Positions 30,360 through 36,111 of a DNA stretch of 36,111 nucleotides are shown here, in pieces. Position 1 is the stretch's first letter, and each line of letters starts with the position of its first letter. This DNA is from a virus, in the IMG/VR virus record IMGVR_UViG_3300032401_000033, positions 1 to 36,111 of that record, one strand, 5' to 3'. Below the pieces are notes generated by a model, which did not search any database, was not told where the DNA came from, and saw only the letters and a list, made by a program, of their open reading frames with translations. The position numbers and the translations under genes are program-made.

Positions 30360-30382
30360 TCACACGTACGTAGTACGTGTGA
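30360..30382. promoter_or_regulatory. Perfect 10-bp palindrome upstream of methyltransferase
   Basis: TCACACGTAC-GTA-GTACGTGTGA, 10-bp arms around a 3-base centre, 23-45 bases before the methyltransferase start. No T tract follows on the minus strand; on the plus strand CTTTATTTT follows. Candidate operator or bidirectional hairpin. Confidence 0.55.
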
Positions 30383-30384
30383 CT

Positions 30385-30582
30385 TTATTTTAAGTGTTGT
30401 TTAACTCCGTACAGGCCTTTCCCGGGATGCTTCTTCGCGGCCTTCTCTGCACGGGCGAGTGCTTTAAACACTCGTTCGGAACCCTCTCTGACTAACTTCT
30501 GTATTTGCTTGAGAGTAAGTTGGCGTGCACACTTTGCCCCAAGTGGGTGACAGGCAAGGCAGTGTTCACAGAGTCTGGGCAT
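30385..30582 (-). CDS. Small basic protein with Cys/His N terminus
   Basis: 65 residues; AAGGA precedes ATG 30582. The N terminus CEHCLACHPLGAKCARQLT has four Cys and two His that could bind zinc. The rest is a basic helix (QIQKLVREGSERVFKALARAEKAAKKHPGKGL), suggesting nucleic-acid binding. No family recognised. Confidence 0.6.
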   Translation of the reverse strand: MPRLCEHCLACHPLGAKCARQLTLKQIQKLVREGSERVFKALARAEKAAKKHPGKGLYGVKQHLK

Positions 30583-30592
30583 CTATTCCTTC

Positions 30593-30793
30593 TTAACGGC
30601 GTCGCGCCTTGAAGAGCTTTGTAAAGAGCTTCTCCCAAAGAAGAAAACGGTCACGGATAACGAGGGTCTCGACTTCTCCGGAGAAGTCTTTCTCCAAATA
30701 CTGTTTTCCAATTTCATCGCGTACCCGTTTGGTTTCACGTCGCATCTCAACGATTTCTTCATGGGAGAAAACCACGGGAAACTTGTCAGCCAT
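30593..30793 (-). CDS. Small coiled-coil hypothetical protein
   Basis: 66 residues from ATG 30793 with AGGAG upstream; an earlier in-frame ATG at 30817 has no ribosome site. A long charged helix (HEEIVEMRRETKRVRDEIGKQYLEKDFSGEVETL) and a basic C terminus (LFTKLFKARRR). No family recognised. It starts a small group with the Cys/His-rich gene. Confidence 0.58.
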   Translation of the reverse strand: MADKFPVVFSHEEIVEMRRETKRVRDEIGKQYLEKDFSGEVETLVIRDRFLLWEKLFTKLFKARRR

Positions 30794-30867
30794 CGTCTGT
30801 CTCCTAACCTCTGCCATGTATGATTACAGATGGCAAGACAGTAATTTGAAAGGAGAAAACGTCTTCC

Positions 30868-31401
30868 TTAGGCCATCTGGTCGATGATCTTTTCGATGGG
30901 GTCAGAATGGTCGACCAAGTAAGGCTTTGCCTTTGGTCTAAGAGGAACAGGCCTCTCAACAACAGGCATTTTCTTCTCAGGAGGAGCGGGAGCCTTCTCC
31001 ACCTTTGCCTTTGCTACCGGCACGGGAGGAGGGGAAGAAGTAGCAGCCACGACAGTAACAGGAGACACTTTGACCGTCATCCCCTTTTCTGATTCGCCCC
31101 CAACGATTGCTTCGGAAACTCGTACAACTGGCGTGCGGTCGATCTCAAAACGACCTTCCCATACTGAAAGCAGCTTTTCCCGCACAACAACTTCCACGCG
31201 GGCTTCGAGTACTGCTGACGTAGAGCGCTTCTCCAGAGGTGGTGTGAGAAAGATAAACTTCGAGTTCTCCACCTTGCCTTCAATCAGGAAGGAAAGGTCA
31301 CCGTCTTTCAAGACCAGGCGCGGACTGAGCTCGTTCTGATCGGCTCCTTCGACTTCGATGTTGAATTCCAACTTCTGCTGGCGCTTGTTGTCGAGCTTCA
31401 T
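30868..31401 (-). CDS. Structural-type protein with Pro-rich linker and C-terminal tag
   Basis: 177 residues, starting at an ATGA overlap with the upstream gene. The N-terminal ~110 residues are beta-rich (LEFNIEVEGADQ, LVLKDGDLSFLIEGKVENSKF, ARVEVVVREKLLSVWEGRFEI). A Pro/Ala/Lys-rich linker follows (SSPPPVPVAKAKVEKAPAPPEKK). The protein ends SDPIEKIIDQMA, a truncated copy of the shared tag, similar to the DPIEEAIDEMLEAD end of the zinc-ribbon protein. A domain joined by a flexible linker to a C-terminal tag suggests a tethered virion protein. No family recognised. Confidence 0.65.
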   Translation of the reverse strand: MKLDNKRQQKLEFNIEVEGADQNELSPRLVLKDGDLSFLIEGKVENSKFIFLTPPLEKRSTSAVLEARVEVVVREKLLSVWEGRFEIDRTPVVRVSEAIVGGESEKGMTVKVSPVTVVAATSSPPPVPVAKAKVEKAPAPPEKKMPVVERPVPLRPKAKPYLVDHSDPIEKIIDQMA

Positions 31402-31724
31402 ATCAACCTTACTCGAATGTCAGGCTTCTGTTCAGGTGTTATACGCACTCTTGGGGAGGCTTCAACTACGTTTCCTTTGGCAACCCTAATACTGAAATTC
31501 CAATCCTCAACGCCTACGGTAATGATTCTTGTAGAGATCAACTTCGACCAAGAGGGCCTGATTCGAAGAATGATTGCTCGGCGCTTCTCCTCTTCGCCGG
31601 GTAGTCGCTCTCCTGAGAATCCAAGAATCGGGATGACGATCTCAACACCGATGAAGCCATCAGTGGCGATGGTCAAAGCATTCTGAGACAAGACCCCAAG
31701 TGTGGCAACATTGAAGGGAGTCAT
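31398..31724 (-). CDS. Hypothetical virion-associated protein
   Basis: 108 residues at an ATGA overlap with the beta-helix gene. Beta-rich sequence (ALTIATDGFIGVEIVIPILGF, RAIILRIRPSWSKLISTRIITVGVEDWNFSIRVAKGNVVEASPRVRI) typical of small phage structural proteins. No family recognised. It is coupled between the C-terminally tagged protein and the beta-helix protein, which argues for a structural role. Confidence 0.62.
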   Translation of the reverse strand: MTPFNVATLGVLSQNALTIATDGFIGVEIVIPILGFSGERLPGEEEKRRAIILRIRPSWSKLISTRIITVGVEDWNFSIRVAKGNVVEASPRVRITPEQKPDIRVRLI

Positions 31725-33061
31725 ATGCGCTGTACCGTAACTTCGTTTGCGTCGCCGGTAATGGTCTGATTGATACCGCCGGCAACGCGCTTCGTCTTGT
31801 TGACTAGCAGAGGAATAGCAGGATCAAGGCCCATCAGCTCGTAGATCTCTGTGATCTTCGTTTGCAGAGCTGCTGATAGTACACTATCAGTTCCAACCTT
31901 ACTTAAGATGTTGCCTGCCGATCCTGCAATGAAGACCCCTGGCAGAAGTGTTGACCAAACTACTGCAGCTACCGAAGCGGGACTAACTAAGCCTGAACTA
32001 TTAACAATTGTCCCATCAGGACTACCTTGAAGTGTTCCCACGCCCCGTACAATGATATCTCCATTCTTACACGTATTATCGAGAATCAACCTACCCGAAG
32101 CAAAATTAACACTGATCTGGCTGTCCAGAAGCACATTCGACAATGCAAGCCCGCCGCTGTAGTTCCAAAAACCAACAGCCAAAGCATTGTTGATGTTGAC
32201 AGCAGGTGTGCCCGGACCGGGCAGGCCGTCCGTACAGTTATAGAAGTTGCAGTCATCCCCACCCTGTTTCAATATGATCGTCCCGGAAAGCTCGCAGTCA
32301 AAAGCTGATATACAGACGTTGCTGATTGTACCTATGTTGCTTTCATGCACTTCAAAGCTACTGCCGTCAGCAAACACCCCAAGAAGATAGCAGGCTTTGA
32401 ATGAACAATTGTGAAACAGTGCGTTGGCAATTGTGATTGTACTAACCACTCGCCCTTGCCCGGAGAATAGGTAACTGTCAAAAGACCAGCCGGGGACGTT
32501 GACTAAGGTGATGTTCCCAATCACGTAGATAGTCTTAAAACCTCTTTGTATAGCAATGTCTCGGGCATTCAACAAGGTTTTGCAGGGCTGCAGCGGGGTG
32601 CCGGCCGGATACGCAACTGAATCAGTACCATTCGCAACGTCAATTGTGACTCCACCATTGAACGCCGCGTACTGGATAGATGTCTCGCTGAGCTCAGTCA
32701 TCGTTGCAGAAGATGATTGTGTCAGCGTAGCCAGCACATTATCAGAATAGGCCAGAGGAAAAATACTCTGGCCAAGCTCATCTTGGGCCACAAGATTGCC
32801 GCCTGAAACGTTGCAAATAGTAGGAACGAGCCTTGGCTCGAATCGCACTCTCCATCCGTCTAGCAAGGTAAGTGTGACACCGACATACAAATCCCCGCCA
32901 AGGAAGTCCTTACCAGCAGCCATTGCAACTCTTGGTAGGTCCATGTTGATCTGCTCATCCTGAAAGTCACAGATTGCATTGTAAAGGAATTGAATGGTAA
33001 GTTCTGTGTCCGGCGCTTCGACCTCAATTATCTTGTTGACTCGGTCGAATAGGATTAGCAT
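31721..33061 (-). CDS. Beta-helix virion structural protein
   Basis: 446 residues, ATG 33061. Residues ~180-350 are repeating short strands with Cys/Asn/Phe ladders (NALFHNCSFKACYLLGVFADG, NVCISAFDCELSGTIILKQ, NFYNCTDG), the pattern of a right-handed parallel beta-helix. The C terminus (ITEIYELMGLDPAIPLLVNKTKRVAGGINQTITGDANEVTVQRI) matches an ending I recognise in many phage structural proteins. Together they suggest a tail- or capsid-associated protein, perhaps a spike or decoration. It overlaps the small coiled-coil gene by 38 bases. A related beta-helix occurs in the gene at the right edge. Confidence 0.78.
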   Translation of the reverse strand: MLILFDRVNKIIEVEAPDTELTIQFLYNAICDFQDEQINMDLPRVAMAAGKDFLGGDLYVGVTLTLLDGWRVRFEPRLVPTICNVSGGNLVAQDELGQSIFPLAYSDNVLATLTQSSSATMTELSETSIQYAAFNGGVTIDVANGTDSVAYPAGTPLQPCKTLLNARDIAIQRGFKTIYVIGNITLVNVPGWSFDSYLFSGQGRVVSTITIANALFHNCSFKACYLLGVFADGSSFEVHESNIGTISNVCISAFDCELSGTIILKQGGDDCNFYNCTDGLPGPGTPAVNINNALAVGFWNYSGGLALSNVLLDSQISVNFASGRLILDNTCKNGDIIVRGVGTLQGSPDGTIVNSSGLVSPASVAAVVWSTLLPGVFIAGSAGNILSKVGTDSVLSAALQTKITEIYELMGLDPAIPLLVNKTKRVAGGINQTITGDANEVTVQRI

Positions 33062-33227
33062 CGGCGCTCAGCTCTTTGTTGTAGGCTTCCCACCGCTGAA
33101 TGTAGCCCTGATACTCGATGATCTTCTGGTTCTCGACATCAATTGCCCGCTGGAAATTGTCGATGTTAATTCGGCACTGGGTCACCCCCGCGCGGAGGGG
33201 TCCGAGCTCATACGGAGGCTTTTGCAT
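33024..33227 (-). CDS. Small coiled-coil protein
   Basis: 67 residues; ATG 33227 lies four bases after the TAA of the large structural gene. CRINIDNFQRAIDVENQKIIEYQGYIQRWEAYNKELSADA is a probable coiled coil. No family recognised. Its position between two structural genes and overlap with the next start suggest an adaptor or assembly helper. Confidence 0.6.
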   Translation of the reverse strand: MQKPPYELGPLRAGVTQCRINIDNFQRAIDVENQKIIEYQGYIQRWEAYNKELSADANPIRPSQQDN

Positions 33228-33231
33228 CGAG

Positions 33232-34983
33232 TTATGTTACAATTCCATCAATGGTTCTGATGGCGGGCACGCTCAACCCGTTGGTTCCGATTTCTCCGTC
33301 AATCTCGAACGGGATGATTGAGTTTGGAGCCGCCCCTCCATACTTCCTCACCCTCGTTCTGACGTAGCAGACAACCGTTTGAACCAAGGTGTTTTGAATA
33401 CTCGAACCTGCGCTTGCCTCATCGATGACCGGAACGTACACGCCGTCTCCGTCTTCGCATTGCGTGCCCAATGTGCCATCCAGGGTAAAGACCTTCCCGG
33501 TCCAGGAAGTATACTTCACCAGGACCTCACTGCCATCTGCAGCACGTACCACCCGAAGGTAGCCCTCTGTACCCTCATCACTTCCAGGAGGCGGATCCTG
33601 CGTTCCCCACCCGCCGGCGATGTTCTCCTTGACAGTGACAGTCGTGGCATTCGCCAGATGCTGGCCGTCAAGCGTGTACGTGTCTTTCTCGATGTCACCA
33701 GTTTCACCCGTCTTGAGAAACATCGCCACGGAGTCACCTGCTACCAAACTGGTAACAGCACAGATGACCGTGTTTGGCGGATAGACGGTCGTACCGTCTG
33801 AGCTGATGAGCTGGAAGTTCTTGGCGTCAAGGTCGTTGTAATCCTTCAACCATACACCTCTGGCACCGAAGAACTTACCGCCTGCAAATGTGCCGAAAGG
33901 CGACTGCTTCGACGGAGTGTAGACAGGATTTGCAGAAATGTACTGCTCGCCGTCCATAGCGTCCAGCGGTGTCGTGCTGCCTTCACGGCAGACGTACTTG
34001 AAGGCTTCGTACGCCTCTGACAACCGAGCATTGTCACAGTCGATCTCGACATCGTAGTTCTTCGTTACACCACCAAGCGTTCTGCTGTAAGGCCCGGCAA
34101 AGGAAAACGTGATGGTATAAGTGACGCCGTTGATGTACTTGATCACATCCGCCTGTGCAGACGTGTTGTTCAAGTCGAGACCGGTGCTCAGAGGCACAGC
34201 CTGTCGGCCGCCGGTAAGCGTAATCGGGAAATGATCGAACAAAGCTGCGTTGCCGGCAGACGGATAGTAACGACAGTAAACGACAACGTTGCCACTGTCA
34301 ATCGTTACACCGAGTTCCTTGACCTTGACCAGAACGTCGCAACCAGTGATGCCCGTATCCCACCACGCCGGGATCTTCGCCCCATCCTGGATGATGTAAA
34401 TGGTGTCATCAACGCTGGTCAGCGTACCCAGCGTATAAAGATTGACGTAGAGGTTTTCGCCTGTGATCGAAACGCCGGTCATGTTCCCAACGGCATGAAC
34501 ATCGACAGTGATGGCCTCATCAGCATCTTGGAAGGTGTCCCCGGCAGCGTCGCATCTTACCCAAAGGGTCTTCCGAGCAGCATCATATGCCAGAAGTGTA
34601 CCAGTGTCACCCGTCACCCCGCCGGTCACTGCCAAGCCGATATCCGACGCCTGCAAAGCAGCCAATGAACCATCCACAGTGATGAGACGAATTCCCGTCG
34701 GGTTGGTGGGGTGGGTCCAGCCCGAAGTGCCAATCGAACCATCTTTGAACCACTTGATTGTCTCATCGTCGATGAACCAGCCGTTGATCATCGTAAACGC
34801 ATTTGGCGTCTGGGCCGAGATGGGCACTGTGTCATCCATCTTCGCCTGCGCGTCAAACTCATCCATCAAGTACGTGTACAATGCCTGGGCCGAATACGCC
34901 GTATCAGCATCCTTGTCATAGGCGTGGTCCATGTAGATTCGCTTGTTGACGGTGTCGATGAGAATGTCAGCGCTGATACCCAT
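33232..34983 (-). CDS. Large virion structural protein
   Basis: 583 residues, ATG 34983 with AAAGGAG upstream. Soluble and beta-rich throughout, with no signal peptide. The N terminus (ISADILIDTVNKRIYMDHAY...YSAQALYTYLMDEFD) and segments FTMINGWFIDDETIKWFKDGSIGT and TLWVRCDAAGDTF resemble structural proteins seen in metagenomic tailed phages. Short Asp/Gly-Thr-rich repeats (GVTGDTGTLLAYDAARK) look like tail-knob or tail-needle type modules. No enzyme motif is seen. Virion role is inferred from composition and neighbours. A hairpin and GTATTAC element lie in the leader. Confidence 0.68.
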   Translation of the reverse strand: MGISADILIDTVNKRIYMDHAYDKDADTAYSAQALYTYLMDEFDAQAKMDDTVPISAQTPNAFTMINGWFIDDETIKWFKDGSIGTSGWTHPTNPTGIRLITVDGSLAALQASDIGLAVTGGVTGDTGTLLAYDAARKTLWVRCDAAGDTFQDADEAITVDVHAVGNMTGVSITGENLYVNLYTLGTLTSVDDTIYIIQDGAKIPAWWDTGITGCDVLVKVKELGVTIDSGNVVVYCRYYPSAGNAALFDHFPITLTGGRQAVPLSTGLDLNNTSAQADVIKYINGVTYTITFSFAGPYSRTLGGVTKNYDVEIDCDNARLSEAYEAFKYVCREGSTTPLDAMDGEQYISANPVYTPSKQSPFGTFAGGKFFGARGVWLKDYNDLDAKNFQLISSDGTTVYPPNTVICAVTSLVAGDSVAMFLKTGETGDIEKDTYTLDGQHLANATTVTVKENIAGGWGTQDPPPGSDEGTEGYLRVVRAADGSEVLVKYTSWTGKVFTLDGTLGTQCEDGDGVYVPVIDEASAGSSIQNTLVQTVVCYVRTRVRKYGGAAPNSIIPFEIDGEIGTNGLSVPAIRTIDGIVT

Positions 34984-35002
34984 ATGTCAGTCTCCTTTGA
35001 TT

Positions 35003-35028
35003 AACGACCCCAAGTGTCGTTGTAATAC
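35003..35028 (-). promoter_or_regulatory. GTATTAC element plus hairpin before structural gene
   Basis: Minus strand GTATTAC (35028-35022) is followed at once by a 6-bp hairpin (AACGAC at 35021-35016, GTCGTT at 35008-35003), then AAAGGAG and ATG 34983. The same element-plus-hairpin arrangement is seen after terL at 13282-13302. Confidence 0.38.
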
Positions 35029-35070
35029 GCTTTTCTGTCATCTTCTTCACACCTGTTCAAAGGTTTCCGC

Positions 35071-36111
35071 TTACCCTTCAGCGATCAAGTCCTCAATCAT
35101 AACTGCCGTAAGCGAAAAGCCTGAAGCCAGAATGGTTCCACTAGTTTGGATCGGGTAATACCTTGGGTTAGAGCTGCTGTGGCGAATATGAATACCAATA
35201 CTAGCAGGAATACTATCAGTGTAGCCAGTCTGCACCTCTCCTGACCCGTCCGTTGCGTCGTCGAGCAGCATCGTCCCATCAGCAGACAGGAAGATGTAGA
35301 CTCTTACTCCAACAATCGCATCGTTGTTTTCGTCGACAACTTTGACGTAGAGATTAACAGAGTTTTCAATCGCTGTACTCCCGCCTCCGGTCTCAGTGTG
35401 TGTGTCTGTATTGGAACCCGAAGCGTTATCATTCAGGATTGTGACTAGACCAGCGCTGGAGTTCTCCAGATCAACAGTGCAGTTCGTGAAAATCATTCCG
35501 TAGAAGTCGTATGTGTCAATCGTGGCGATTCTCACGCCAACCGGACAACCGATGAAGTTGCAATAGGAAAGGTAGTTAGGCGACGGGAGCAAGACACCGT
35601 GGTCATCTGCGTTAATGAAGTTGCAGTACTTAACAATGCATGAACTTGCTACGACTTCATTGCAGGCTTCAAAGTTACAGTTCAGTACTTCCTTGTTGGC
35701 ATTGTACGCCTGTAGAGTGACGACATCTGCATCAAGAAACGAACAGCCGTAAAGACCGAACTTAGTGATGTTTGTGTTCGAAGCAGTGACGTCGAACTTC
35801 TTCGTACCCTCTGACTTGAACACACATCCGGAGATTCCCGCCGTCCCTGATTTGGCTCCAAAATAGATTTCTGTATCTGCCGAAGCATTGCCTTGCAGAA
35901 TTACATCGTACAAAGTAGCACTCACCCATGACCGATCTTCGAAAATCACAATCTTTGATGTGTCTTTGAAGTAAGTGATTTCTCCTCCAACCGTACTTCC
36001 GATTCGGAGCTTCCCACGAGAAATCACAGCGCCGCCTTCAATTCGGCAGACGCCATACGCTTTCCCGCTGGCAATACTCAACTCATCAGTTTCAATGAGT
36101 GCCAGTGTTGC
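35071..36111 (-). CDS. Beta-helix structural protein (5' end outside window)
   Basis: The frame is open to the right edge (ATLALIETDELSIASGKAYG), so the start is missing; 346 codons are visible. Residues from about 60 to 230 are a parallel beta-helix with regular Cys/Asn/Phe rungs (YGCSFLDADVVTLQAYN, LNCNFEACNEVVASSCIVKYCNF). The C-terminal ~100 residues (NLYVKVVDENNDAIVGVRVYIFLSADG...GSGEVQTGYT) resemble a carboxypeptidase-regulatory-like / Ig-like domain. A virion surface or tail-spike-like role is likely. The same type of beta-helix is in the gene at 31721-33061. Confidence 0.75.
   Translation of the reverse strand, partial: ATLALIETDELSIASGKAYGVCRIEGGAVISRGKLRIGSTVGGEITYFKDTSKIVIFEDRSWVSATLYDVILQGNASADTEIYFGAKSGTAGISGCVFKSEGTKKFDVTASNTNITKFGLYGCSFLDADVVTLQAYNANKEVLNCNFEACNEVVASSCIVKYCNFINADDHGVLLPSPNYLSYCNFIGCPVGVRIATIDTYDFYGMIFTNCTVDLENSSAGLVTILNDNASGSNTDTHTETGGGSTAIENSVNLYVKVVDENNDAIVGVRVYIFLSADGTMLLDDATDGSGEVQTGYTDSIPASIGIHIRHSSSNPRYYPIQTSGTILASGFSLTAVMIEDLIAEG

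Noticed and set aside
1-36111. CRISPR array, insertion sequence or integrase/att site
   Set aside because: No evenly spaced short repeats, no transposase or integrase frame and no terminal inverted repeats were seen.

Overview
The window is a stretch of a tailed double-stranded DNA phage (Caudoviricetes) genome. Nearly every convincing gene lies on the minus strand, so transcription runs from high to low coordinates, and most neighbours overlap by ATGA, TAATG or TGATG junctions. Phage identity rests on a terminase large subunit, a portal protein, an SLT-type endolysin, beta-helix and fibre-like structural proteins, and typical small phage families (DUF932, RyR, SEC-C). Strong Shine-Dalgarno sites (GGAGG, AGGAG) point to a bacterial host. 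Two secreted or fibre proteins recall Verrucomicrobia/PVC-type sequences, but that host hint is weak. Both ends of the window cut through genes.

Layout in transcription order. 36.1-30.9 kb: virion structural genes (beta-helix proteins, a 583-aa structural protein, small adaptors). 30.8-29.4 kb: small genes, a SAM-dependent methyltransferase and a RyR-domain protein. 29.4-27.5 kb: a lysis-like segment with an SLT-type endolysin, a signal-peptide protein and a lipoprotein. 27.5-26.0 kb: tightly overlapping small genes, including an L7/L12-CTD-like protein and a MazG/KGGW-like protein. 25.9-20.5 kb: proteins carrying a recurrent short helical tag, a second HExxH protein and two leucine-rich-repeat paralogues. 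20.4-18.3 kb: a promoter, a small basic ORF, a SEC-C protein, a metzincin-motif peptidase and a Topo VI-A/TOPRIM protein. 18.3-16.5 kb: an unidentified structured RNA candidate, DUF932 and a complete tmRNA gene. 16.5-13.3 kb: a PD-(D/E)XK nuclease, a C2H2 zinc-finger protein in the small-terminase position, and TerL. 13.3-7.5 kb: an AAA+ ATPase and four copies of a novel ~300-residue domain, three of them fused in one ORF. 7.4-3.2 kb: an intein-containing portal and small genes, one HIT-like. 3.1-0 kb: a GC-rich mosaic fibre and a modular poly-Thr secreted protein.

The most unusual signal is a short motif, roughly [IV][ED]xx[IV][DE]xxL[x]E[AT], found in about a dozen otherwise unrelated proteins. 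It lies at the N terminus, between fused domains or at the C terminus. Its form (amphipathic helix ending in hydrophobic-x-Glu) resembles T4-type capsid-targeting sequences with prohead-protease sites. I infer, but cannot prove, a large set of internal head proteins, including a processed polyprotein and an AAA+ ATPase. Other notable items are the phage tmRNA with tag AEPMKLAA, a ~218-nt structured RNA candidate, and a GTATTAC-type element recurring in the intergenic gaps.
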